Assembly: GCA_014218235.1 (NCBI GenBank)
Contig: CM024756.1
Location: 70,562,015-70,626,014 of the forward strand
Direction: 5' to 3'
Origin: Colocasia esculenta
Taxonomy: Eukaryota; Streptophyta; Magnoliopsida; Alismatales; Araceae
Length of the DNA: 64,000 nt
Made by a program: the position numbers and the translations under genes. Positions 1 to 9,201 of the stretch are shown here, in pieces (within the stretch, counting starts at the first letter, position 1; the number at the start of each line of letters is the position of its first letter). The notes beneath the pieces were generated by a model that was not told where the DNA came from, did not search any database, and saw only the letters and a list, made by a program, of their open reading frames with translations.

Positions 1-80
1 TCAGCAAGCAAACAATCAAGCAAACAAATCACACAAAGTACTCAGAAATCACTCAGATCAAATCAGATCAGATGTAAACC
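1..80 (-). other. Copia-1 internal leader (edge fragment)
   Basis: This is the untranslated leader just inside the 5' LTR of a minus-strand copia whose body lies left of the window. It holds short GATCA-rich repeats and no ORF. It is assigned only from its place next to the primer-binding site at 81-93. Confidence 0.55.
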
Positions 81-93
81 CGCTCTGATACCA
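81..93 (-). other. Primer-binding site of Copia-1
   Basis: On the minus strand this reads TGGTATCAGAGCG, the complement of the 3' end of plant initiator-Met tRNA that primes minus-strand DNA synthesis in most Ty1/copia elements. It lies two bases inside the LTR end at 96, the standard spacing. It fixes the element's orientation (transcribed leftward). Confidence 0.85.
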
Positions 94-95
94 AT

Positions 96-1825
96 TGAAG
101 GATCGATAAAAGATGTGGACAAGATCTAGAAGGGGGGGGGGGGGTTGAATAGATCTATGCCAACTAATGCGGAAGCTAAACCAATTTTGAAAAACCTTTG
201 AATCAGAGTTAGATTGAAAGCAAATTTCACAGATCTGAAGTGAGATTATGTGAGTTAAACAATTGGAGTGTGAAAAACAAGTTGATTAGATAGATTCAAA
301 CGATCCTATGCATTCATCTAACGAGGAGTAAATTCAAACCACAAGTAGACCAATGCACAGAGATTTTTAGGTGGTTCGAAATCACACCACGTGACTCCTA
401 CATCCACCCCTCACACACAGTGAGGATCCACTAACAACCTGGGTAACACAACCCACACTGGAGCCTGACAACTCCACAATGAGTTAAACAACTCACACAC
501 TACCTAGAGCAAGACTACTCTAGACTCTGAGCAAGACTGCTCAACCACACAACTTGAGTACGACGACTCAAAAACCTGAGCACAAAGGCTCACAACCACT
601 TGCTAGAACAAAAACAACAAGATGCAGATCCTCTAGCAATGATCTGATCTATTAAGGCCAATTCAAGAAAATTGGTGCAATAAATTATGCACAATTTCTA
701 GAATAGCCAAGAAGAAACAAGAAGGACTTAAGACTCAAGTTTGACAGGTCTTGTTCTTCAAGAAAACTCCCTTGTAGAGGCCGAATTGGAAGAATCTTGG
801 TCACTTGAAGTCCCCTAGCCGATGCTCTGCAACTTTGATCTTGGGATCTTCCTTGAGAGATTCACAATTGCTGGCTTCTACTTGATCTGCTCCTTTGAAG
901 TTGATGCTAGTGCTTCATGTTGATCAGACTTCGATCCTTGTGCTTGGAGAAGGGTGAATTGAGGTGTGGAAGCACAGGAGGGAGCAAAACAGGGAGGAGG
1001 AACTCTCTAGCCGCCACTTTCAGATGCTGGAGGCTCTTAGAAGGTTCTCTTGGGGATGAGTGCCCTTAAGGAGGGTATTTATACCCTAAATATCCGAAAG
1101 ATACCCTTGGGGTACGTGGGCACACGATCCAATGTTGATCTGACATCTCCCTGGGGTGCCACATGTCCAGGAGGGAATTTAAGTCACAGAGATTCCGGAG
1201 TGTGTCGACCTGCCCAAGAGGTGTGTCGACACACTGTCCCAGACTGGCAGAACAATTCCCTGGGAGAGGCCTCTAGTGTCGACCTGAGATGATCCAGTGT
1301 CGACCTGCTGTCCCAGACAGCAAAACAGGCCTTCTGGGAAAGCCATCTAGTGTCGACCTGATGCCATTTGGTGTCGACCTGCTGTCCCAGACTGCAAAAT
1401 TGGCCTTCTGGGAGAGCCATCTAGTGTCGACCTGATGCCATTTGGTGTCGACCTGCTGTCCCAGTTTGATGATTTGTTTCTCTGGAACCTGTCTCTAGTG
1501 TCGACCTGCTCTGGACTAGTGTCGACCTGAGATGGACTTTTCTTCACATTTCTGCCTTTGTTCTGAACTATTTTGTCGACACCAAGGGTGGTTGTGTCGA
1601 CACTACCTTTGCAGAAAATGTTGTTCATGAGAAAATAAACACATAAATCATTAGTTAAATATATTATCATGAATATCAATGATAAATGTGCTTGGAAACA
1701 TGCTTTTTGAATATTGTGATTTCTGGTGATGTATTTTGCATGCTTCAATGGTTATGCATTAAAATCACAACTTGTCATCATCAAAATGTGAGGAGAAATG
1801 AATTATATTCACACTCAACCCAACA
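96..1825 (-). repeat. Copia-1 5' LTR (Sirevirus-like)
   Basis: On the minus strand the LTR starts TGTTGGGTTGAG at 1825 and ends in CA at 96, next to the primer-binding site. Its length is about 1.73 kb, long for copia and like Sirevirus/Maximus LTRs. Near its 3' end is a 13-base C run (G run 132-144 on plus) followed by TCTAGAT. The same 'ATTCACCCCCCTCTAGA'-type block is near the LTR end of Copia-2, with a related C-rich block in Copia-3. Positions 1190-1620 carry about a dozen GTGTCGAC motifs, some forming the 10-base palindrome GTGTCGACAC. Short ORFs here are shadows. The matching 3' LTR is outside the window, so it could also be a truncated copy. Confidence 0.8.
1301..1470. repeat. 74-bp tandem repeat inside Copia-1 LTR
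   Basis: Two copies of a 74-bp unit start at 1301 and 1375, and a third partial copy at 1449. Each contains GTCGACCTGCTGTCCCAG followed by a stretch ending in GATGCCATTTGG. The unit carries two GTCGAC sites, so it is a local amplification of the palindromic motif spread through the LTR. Confidence 0.85.
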
Positions 1826-2507
1826 ACCTTTTCACGTGGAGCGGCAGCTGGACCTTTGTCCGTGGCTGCGAGACTGAGAGGTAGACCTGTGTTAGCTTGT
1901 CCGAGTCAGTCTCTGGTGTCGCGAACCAGTTCACGTGGCTCGTGTTTGGCGGTCTCTACTTTAGCTCGTACACTTGTACTGGTTTACCATTTAATTATTA
2001 CAGTTGTTTTTCGTAGTCGGCAGATGGTGAGTACTTTTACAGCTTTCTTATCCTGTTTAGCTGTTCTATAAATTGTTGGTACTGTTTACTGCTTTCGTAC
2101 CTGTGTTTCAGTTTTGCTCGGTGTTGGGGGAGTTCCCTACTGAGCTAGTGAATAGAGAGGCTCACCCCTACCCCCACAGGTGAAGGCGAGGAGGACGTCT
2201 CTCGACCGTCGTCCAGTTCAGAGCCGCGTCGTAGCGGTGCAGGGTCAGTACCTCCAGCTGTGTAGTAGCAGCTCCAGCAGTGTAGTGTGACAGTAGTAGT
2301 GCTGCTAGTTGTTTACTTCTTCCAGTTGTACCTTGGGGTATGCCCCAAGCTCTTGTACTTCCTTTTCTTTTCTTGGAAATATGGCTATGTAAACTTGTGA
2401 TATATATATATGAAATGGTGTGTTCCTTTGTGTTTTCACGGACTGTGGTATGGTATCCCTTGCGAGGCTTTGGCCCGTTCGCGGGAGGCGGACTCAGATT
2501 AAGTACG
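1826..2507 (+). repeat. Probable Ty3/gypsy LTR fragment
   Basis: There is no gene here. The layout looks like the 3' half of a chromovirus LTR: a GCTCACCC block, then an acceptor-like run ending in CACAGGTGAAGGCGAGGAGG near 2180, then an AT-rich part with an ATATATATAT tract near 2400. A similar block with GCTCACCC and CAGATGAGACCGAGGAAG lies at about 6770-6820 in the clearer gypsy LTR. I infer a diverged, truncated LTR of that class. No TG or CA end can be fixed. Its left edge meets the Copia-1 LTR and its right edge meets LINE-J. Confidence 0.4.
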
Positions 2508-3346
2508 TTATTGGTTTAACGGGCTTGAACGAGGTGTTCTGTCACATGAAGGGCTAGCAATATCCATCTTACTGTGCACCTCACAAGGAAACCCATGGGC
2601 CCCACTTCCTGAATCAGAATTGCCGCAGCTCACCATCTTCCCAAGGGAAGCACCAGCCTGAATGGATTCCTTAGTTTGAAGAAAATGGTCCTCATTAGTA
2701 GGCAAGAGATGAAGCACCATATCACGCGTGGCCCCACTTGCATTCTTAGAATTATTCGTCATTCCACGGTTTATACCTGCAGAAGAAGGAAGTAAGCTAG
2801 CCTTGGGAAGGTGTAAGTCGCTAGCTGCACTTCCTTGTAGCATACCATCCGCAACAAGCCCTCCGTCATCTACTCCAACCGTATTTTGCACTACAATACC
2901 CCCGTTAGCAGATTTGTGGAGACGCGCAGGATCACCAGTGGCCCCACTTCCATGAGAATGGAAATCCGCCTCTTGAGTACCTTCCAATTCCTCCAAAATA
3001 GAGAAACGATTTTGCACAACACAATTCGAAGGTTGCAAGTCTGCAGAAACGATTGCACGATGCGTTTGCTACTATAGCTGCTGGGTCTTCGGTCGCCACT
3101 CTCTCCTGATTACTGTTGTGCCGGATTGGCATTCCCTATTGCCATGAACAAAGGAGTTGCACTCCTTGCACAACACCGGCTTCCATTCATATTCAACAAG
3201 AACCTTGTCGAAAGAACCATCAGCGTTCTGGATGTCAACTTCAGAAGGAAACTCTGCATGCACATCGACCAAGACACAAACTCTTACAAAATGAAGTATC
3301 TTCCTCGTTGCTGTCAACGTATCCATATGCAAAGGCCGACCCAAGA
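2508..3346 (-). pseudogene. LINE-J ORF1 fragment (zinc knuckle and C-terminal tail)
   Basis: This is part of an L1-type ORF1, the RNA-binding protein of plant LINEs. In minus-strand order it has the end of a DUF4283-like region (SLLGRPLHMDTLTATRKI), a CX2CX4HX4C knuckle (CKECNSFVHGNREC) followed by RREWRPKTQQ, and a long acidic/serine tail beginning NRFSILEELEG. The same order is in ORF1 of LINE-D (knuckle CSICSSFGHPDEPC, then RREWRPQT) and the same NRFSIL motif is in LINE-A. It is broken into three frames. The 5' part of ORF1 and all of ORF2 are missing. It is cut on the right by the tail of LINE-I and ends on the left against LTR-like DNA. Confidence 0.75.
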
Positions 3347-3732
3347 GACTTTTTTTTTGCTAAGTAATAATTGTATAGATGAACAGAGGAATGTACAAAA
3401 CCTATGACCAAAAGAGCATGGTGCATAGAGACTAGACTCCAAATGGGACCAGGAGAGTGCACCCTACCTCAAAGAGGTAGAATGTTCTCACTCCACCGGT
3501 CACAACATTTGGATGTCAAAGATGGACAATTCATGACCACACAAGCTGTGGACTACGAATGAAAACAGAAGATTACAATGATAAAGAAAACTGACTATAA
3601 GATAGAGATGTTGTAGCGCCTAAAGATCTCCTTCTCCCTTTGCGATTTAATTGCTGGATTGTAGTCCTCCATGCATGATTTGATGTCTTGAAGGATACAA
3701 ATGAGAAGTTGCATTTTGGATCTGTTCTTCAC
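3347..3732 (-). mobile_element. LINE-I 3' fragment (type-1 tail)
   Basis: This is a severely 5'-truncated LINE. On minus it begins in the last codons of ORF2 (SKMQLLICILQDIKSCMEDY, then REKEIFRRYNIS and a stop), has a short 3' UTR and ends TTACTTAGC plus nine A. The same C-terminal pattern closes ORF2 in LINE-A, B, C and F. The 3' UTR keeps both type-1 hairpins: CCACA/TGTGG at 3537-3551 and TACCTC/GAGGTA at 3465-3479. It sits between LINE-J and gypsy integrase; no target duplication is clear. Confidence 0.8.
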
Positions 3733-4137
3733 CTACTCGGGGCATCCAAAGATTTGGTGTAAAAGGGAAGCTCAGTCCTAGATTCATCGGTCCTTTTGAA
3801 GTGCTCGAAAGGGTTGGTGAGGTTGCTTACCGGCTGGCATTGCCACCAAACTTGGCATGTGTACACAATGTGTTCCATGTCTCCATGCTTAGGAAATAAG
3901 TATATGATCCTACACATGTCATTCGCCATGAGGAGCTGGTGCTAAACAAGGACATGACATATGAAGAAAAGCCAATCAAGATACTGGAACGGAAGGTGCA
4001 ACAACTCAGAAACCATCCCATCCATGTGGTTAAAGTCCTATGGAATAATCGTGGAGTGGAAGAAGCCACATGGGAACCTGAAGGAATCATCAGACGGAAC
4101 TACCCCGATCTTTTCGGTAAGACATTCTCTCCATTGT
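3733..4137 (+). pseudogene. Ty3/gypsy integrase C-terminus and chromodomain
   Basis: This is the end of a gypsy polyprotein. The first part reads RGIQRFGVKGKLSPRFIGPF, then EVLERVGEVAYRLALPP and VHNVFHVSMLRK, the typical integrase C-terminal tail. After an in-frame stop it continues with YEEKPIKILERKVQQLRN and VKVLWNNRGVEEATWEPE, then YPDLF and a stop. The second half matches the small chromodomain that chromoviruses carry at the integrase end and use for chromatin targeting. The PPT and 3' LTR follow directly. Everything upstream was lost or replaced by LINE fragments. Confidence 0.85.
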
Positions 4138-4167
4138 GATCTTATGAATTTGGGGACCAAATTTTTT

Positions 4168-4181
4168 TAAGAGGGGGAGGA
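4168..4181 (+). other. Polypurine tract of gypsy element
   Basis: TAAGAGGGGGAGGA directly precedes the LTR start TGTAGCAACC at 4182. This is the usual position of the plus-strand primer. It lies about 30 bases after the polyprotein stop, in a setting common to Tekay/Del chromoviruses. Confidence 0.8.
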
Positions 4182-7109
4182 TGTAGCAACCTAGAATTTT
4201 CTTTTTAAAAATAAAAATGTAATAATATTAAAAATTAACTCAATTGGAAAATCAAAGAAAAGAGAATTTATTAAAACTCATTAAAAGAAAAGAAGTAATG
4301 GGCTTTGCTAAATGGACCCTCTAGAATTTATTAGGGCCAAAATAGGGATTTTTAAAAGAGGAATAATAGAATAATACCCAAAATTCGTATATTTAATATT
4401 GCCTAAATAGAAAAGGGTTAATAAATCATTAAAATAGCTATTTGTGTTGGAATTGGATTCCTAAGCCTACCCTAATTGGTTGCCACAAAATTGCATCCCA
4501 ACCAAACCCAATCGGGAGTTGGAAAGCTTGGAAGGGGGATAGAAATAGGCAATCTCAGAATTAAATAGGAATTAGGGTTCTATTAGGAAATAGAAACCCA
4601 AGTAGCTTAAATACTCTCTAAACTCTCCATGGCCGGCCCTAACACATTGCTGGGGCTTGCTGGATGAGGAGAGGAGACCAAGGAGGAGAGGAATTCATGG
4701 GAAGAAGGTTGGACCAAGCTTCAACCCGAGTTCTTCAAGTCCTAACCCTAGAAGATCAAATGAGTCAAAGGTAGGCATTCTCATGAGCAAAATTATAAAA
4801 TTTCGTCTGTAGATTGTTCCAACCATCAGGAACAAAAGTCCTCTAGTTTCATAATTTTCTATCGAGCCAATATTTTCTTCTTGATTTTTAAAGTTTTGCA
4901 CTCGTCATGACCCCGATCTTTCATCTAAAATCTAGAACTTCATGAATACTCGACCCCATGCTATGAAATTTTAACTAGAGATACTGATGGATGTTAGGCA
5001 TCGTTTGCCTCTGAAAGCCCTAAATTTGATCCATCCTACTGCTCGAATTAATTCTTGCATCTCAACTGTACACTGTTCCATGTTCTTCGTGAATAAACCT
5101 ATTTGAAGCATGCCGAAACCATGTCTGTTTTCAAATTCCTTTTTATTAACGTTCCCTCACCTGTCTAGATCGATTTGCAAGTGATTTTGCAATTTTTCAT
5201 CCACTATACAATTAGTTTTAAATTTTTGAACGAACCTATGTCAAATAAGGGCAACCTGTACTATAATCCAAGGTGTTGTCCTTTTCCCTCTCGGACTCAG
5301 CCGCAGGACCTGAGAACGCGACGGCCCGATAGGCCGCGTTCTCAGGGCCCGTCGTGACACAGTACCTGTCGCATTCTGAATGCGACAGGCAACCCTGTCG
5401 CGTTCTGGCAGCCTGCTCTGGCCGACCTATCGCGACCTGTGCATGACCCTGTCGCGTTCTGATTTGACCCTGTCGCGACCCTTACAGGGGTACGTCGCGA
5501 TCTGGGATTTTTGCATGAAACCCCCTCTTTCTGCAAGTCTTGATTTTCTACAGTAAAATCATGCCCTATTAACTCTCTTAAACACAGTAAACGAAGTTGT
5601 TAAACATGGATATATTTTAATCAATTAAAATCTTTCACATGACCTTTCATGTCCATGATTCTTCATGACACATGCACACACTTTGAACCATCCAATATGG
5701 CTTAACTCGGCATGAAAATATCTCATAATATATCTGGTAATTTATTTCAATAATATATTTAAATTGCCATGTTTTTAAATAAACTTGTCTTCATTTTCAT
5801 GCGATGTTTTGGGAATACCGTTAACTACGCTCCACTGTTCTAGAATTCCTCTAGAATGTCAGGCACTTGTTTCTCTATAAACACCTTTTCTTGACTTGGA
5901 CGAATTCTCCGTCAGATACTCCTTTTGCCGGACTAGTGAATCCTTGTTCAAGGCCTCCATAAGTCTCCTCTGTCCATGGATTTCCATATGGTCGACGAGC
6001 TGGTTGTACCCTAACACCTATGATACCCTTTACGGATCAACATGATCCAAACGGCTATTAGAAGTTCACTCTTATCTTAAATCACGCTGGACCTCTGGAC
6101 CTGTGCATAACATTACCAACGGAAGGGTAGTAAATTCCACCTGACTGCCAACACCAATCGCACGTGTTGTCCAACTGTTACTACCGCCCGTTTACTCAAC
6201 AATGTCCCTTAGTTCTCATCTATACTCTACTCGCTCATCTATTCTCATTCATTCTACTATCTTGTCTATTCATCTAGTGCTCTTGTCTATTTCTTGGTAC
6301 TCTATATTGGTCATTGACTGATTGTCTAAAGATAAACAATATAACCAATGCCTGGCAATATATAAAGGGCCCGGTTTGGTCTTGGGATGTGCGCCCGAAA
6401 GTGCTATTTACCCATGGGAGTTAAATGACTAGAATGTTTGGCATTACACTCAAGTGCTATCTATCTCGACTATTTAAATGACAATCAAAAGTGCTATATT
6501 CTGTGGTTGTCTATTGACAACAAAGTGCTATACTATACTCGTTGTGCTATTTCTATACTTTGTGCTATTGTGCTATGGCCATCTTGCTATTTCGTGCTAT
6601 GCTCGACTCTGGTGCTATATTTGGAAACTTGTGCTATTTCAATCACATGCTATCGTGCTATCTCTTATAGTACTTGACTCTCTCGCTCTATCATTAGTTA
6701 CTCTGCCTTTTTAATACATTAATCATTTAAAGCCTACTTGATCCTGAGATTTAAGTCCTACTAGGCGTTATCGCTCACCCGGCGTTATTGGTTATGTGTT
6801 CTCAGATGAGACCGAGGAAGATGCTTACACTCCAGAGGATGGGAATGACCAGGAGTGAAGTCAAGAGTACCCTGGCGTCTTAGTAATATATTAGAGTCTT
6901 AGTTCGGTCTTTTGCTTTTATTCAATGTAATTGGGCCCTATAGAATGGCTCTGACATTAGTGGTTGTAACTAGACATTGGAAATTATTAATGAGATGAAT
7001 TTGTTTTAGTATTTATTCTTGTCCAATGGTTTGATGTCTAGTACTCGCTCTGTACCCGTTTTACTTGCAACTGCCTCGCGTTCCGATATTCCACGTCGGG
7101 GCATGATAG
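4182..7109 (+). repeat. Ty3/gypsy (Tekay-like) 3' LTR, about 2.9 kb
   Basis: The LTR starts TGTAGCAACCTAG right after the PPT. The right end is approximate: ATTCCACGTCGGGGCATGATA near 7085-7109 resembles the CGGGGCGTGACA end common in this clade. No gene is inside. Landmarks are an AT-rich first 400 bases, a GC-rich hairpin segment at 5300-5500, a cluster of GTGCTAT motifs at 6398-6670, and a GCTCACCC...CAGATGAGACCGAGGAAG block at 6770-6820. Small ORFs in this stretch have no recognisable domain and I treat them as chance. Length and order fit Tekay/Del LTRs. Confidence 0.75.
5309..5389. repeat. Two GC-rich inverted repeats inside gypsy LTR
   Basis: The first has an 11-base arm CCTGAGAACGC (5309-5319) pairing with 5336-5346, plus an inner GGCC/GGCC pair (5323-5326 with 5332-5335) around loop CGATA. 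The second has a 12-base arm CCTGTCGCATTC (5365-5376) pairing perfectly with 5378-5389 around a single base. They are followed by scattered TGTCGCG motifs to about 5500. Confidence 0.85.
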
Positions 7110-7261
7110 GAGCAATCAATATGGATTATAAAGGCAATCAATGTGTAAGGCAATTGATATGAATAACAACAATCTATGTTTGATGACCAATCGATGTTGG
7201 TCAGCAATCGATGTGTAAGGCAATCAATATATCTATTGACTGCCAACTTCGACTGGCCAAA
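7110..7261. repeat. Degenerate GCAATCAATATG-type short repeats
   Basis: About 150 bases carry repeated variants of AAGGCAATCAATGTG, GCAATCGATGTG and GCAATTGATATG. No ORF or LTR end is visible. They lie just after the gypsy LTR end and lead straight into the 53-bp repeats. They may be the internal repeat block of an otherwise lost LTR. Confidence 0.6.
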
Positions 7262-7556
7262 ATATAACGTTGTCAGTCGAAGTGGACTTCGTATATGATG
7301 AAGCTAAGCTTCGACTGATCAAGACCAAATCATGTATGACTTCGTATATGACGAAACTAAGCTTCGACTGATCAAGACCAAATCATGTATGACTTCATAT
7401 ATGACGAAGTAGACTTTGTATATGACAAAGCTAAGCTTTGACTGACCAAGACCAAATCATGTATGACTTCGTATATGATGAAGTTAAGCCTCGACTGATC
7501 AAGATCAAATCATGTATGACTTTATATATGACGAAGTTACTGGTCATTGCCAAATT
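7262..7556. repeat. 53-bp tandem repeat with internal hairpin
   Basis: Four or so copies of a roughly 53-bp unit are present, each with CGACTGATCAAGACCAAATC followed by ATGTATGACTTCGTATATG and ACGAAG. The third copy has an extra 21 bases. Each unit contains an inverted repeat CTTCGT/ACGAAG around ATATG; one version is CTTTGT/ACAAAG at 7414-7430. No coding role is seen. Confidence 0.85.
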
Positions 7557-8598
7557 ATATAATGCGTGTTAATTTTATACCCAATGATAAAAAGGGGTTA
7601 GTCAAGATAAACATGTAAAGTATGGGCCATAAATCATGTCTAAAACCAAGTCAAATGTGGAAATATGGATTTGCTTCCTAAAACTTAGGGATGGATTGAT
7701 AAGGAAATAACTCCTATGAAAGTTCTGAAACATAATAGGATTCTTACCAAGAGTTTAGGAGACTACAAACTTAGAAATTTCATCGTCACGACACTATAAA
7801 ACCATCGTGAGACCCCATAGCCAACCCTAGATCTTTCTCTTCATTGCTGAATGTGGGAGGAATTTTTAGAAGCAAGGAGGAAGAGCTAGTAGCAAGGTTT
7901 CGAGGATCCTTCATCCCTTAGCAACTGCTTCGACTTGTAAGGGCCCTGGTGTTAGTAGCAACCAAAGGTAGATAATCTCGAGCACCAACTTAACATAGAG
8001 TATATCTTCTGAAAGTTCTTCAAGTCTAGTCTCATGTGTCCCCATTTTTCTTGATTTTACCATTCATGTAAAGAGTATCAGGTTATTTCTGAATTTCATG
8101 CATATTCTGAACCTTGTTCCTGGTATCTCTTGTAACTGGGTCAAACGAACATTATAGATCTATTTACCTTTCATTTCGAGCAATATCTTTCGTTATTGTC
8201 TGTTCCAGGAACCTTATATTTGGAGTTATGGATCATGCAAGTGAGTATACGTCTGTACTTTAAAAGCCATCAACCACATATTAAAAACATTAATTGCATG
8301 AATATGATTCTAACATTCTATATGGAAGTTATTGATCATACTCTCCATCAATTATGCCCCTTTCGTCCTTATGTTCCAACTCAAAGTTAAAACGCCTTGA
8401 TATAATCTGTGTCATAACCATGTTGGTGAGAACACATGCTAGGTTTTGACATGAGTCTACTTGGTTTTTTTTTTCCATGATCCCTACTATGGCCTGACTT
8501 TCCTTATTGGATATGCTTTCTGATTATTGCGTGTACTGTTGTTCTTTGCATACGTAGTCAAGAAAGTCTTTATACTATATGGATTTGTTCATAGAGAC
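7557..8598 (+). repeat. Diverged gypsy LTR fragment (third copy)
   Basis: There is no gene. The part around 7940-8050 (AACCAAAGGTAGATAATCTC ... TTCAAGTCTAGTCTCATG) aligns in order with 9125-9201 and, more loosely, with 4730-4840 of the main gypsy LTR, so I read it as another copy of that LTR family. A TATAAAA box at 7795-7801 stands upstream of a leader-like segment. Neither end is recognisable. The ORF at 8196-8390 has no domain and is ignored. Confidence 0.45.
7795..7801 (+). promoter_or_regulatory. Candidate TATA box in LTR fragment
   Basis: CTATAAAACC lies in the position expected for the U3/R boundary of the LTR copy: the leader-like AACCCTAG block follows about 30 bases later. The related copies have TTAAATACTC near 4610 and ACTATAAGTACTC near 8960 at the same relative place. 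There is no transcript evidence. Confidence 0.35.
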
Positions 8599-9201
8599 TG
8601 TAGCACCTAAAAAATTTAGTAAATGAAAAATAAGAAATAAATTGGAAAATAAAAATCAATATTATCAAAATAGTATTATGGGCCAACATCCACTCATAGC
8701 CCAAAGAATGAAAGCCTAATGAGCAATAAATCCCCAAAATTCGTAACTTTAATTGGGCATAAAATAGAAATGGCAATTAGGGCAAAATCTAAGACAATTA
8801 GACTTCCATATTAACCCATATTCATGCCCAACAATATTATGGAGTTTCCAAATGGTTCTGCTACTCAAATTGGGGTGAGAATCCTCAAATTAAGGAAGTG
8901 ATTAACTAAAACTCAGAGCTCCCCTTTCCTAGACTCATTAGGACTTCTAAACAACCCTAGAACTATAAGTACTCGTCATAAACCCCTTGGGGACTAGATA
9001 CCAACTTGTTGGGGTCATGAGGAGCATAGCTTGAGCACTAGAGGAGGTGGAGATCGCCCCAACCGGAGCTCTCTTCACTAACAGCATTCTGCATCGACCT
9101 GTAGAAGACCTCTCTTAGGAACGATCAAAGGTAGGTGTTCTCGGGCCAAATCTTAACAAGCCATATACCATGTTAAAGCTCTTCGAGTCTAGTTTCGTAT
9201 G
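8599..9201 (+). repeat. Gypsy LTR, 5' part, interrupted by Copia-2
   Basis: It starts TGTAGCACCTAAAAAATTTAG, close to the start of the LTR at 4182, and shares the CCCAAAATTCGTA block and the later ATCAAAGGTAG...TTCTC block. No PPT stands before it, so it is a 5' LTR or solo LTR. It stops at 9201, where Copia-2 begins. The rest of the LTR should lie to the right of Copia-2, outside the window. Confidence 0.65.

Noticed and set aside
1050..2071. Plus- and minus-strand ORFs of 60-130 residues
   Set aside because: They lie in the Copia-1 LTR and an adjacent LTR fragment, show no domain, and reflect the GTCGAC repeats rather than a protein.
5342..5536. GC-rich minus ORF (64 residues)
   Set aside because: It is produced by the TGTCGCG repeats and hairpins of the gypsy LTR; the codon pattern is repeat-driven and there is no domain.
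6438..6714. Cys/Leu/Tyr-rich ORFs that look like membrane peptides
   Set aside because: Two frames of the GTGCTAT cluster give them. There is no start context or homology, and the stretch is inside an LTR.
7287..7510. loxP-like sequence (ACTTCGTATATGACGAAGT)
   Set aside because: Spacer and arm lengths do not match loxP, it is part of a repeated 53-bp unit, and no recombinase gene is present. The likeness is chance.
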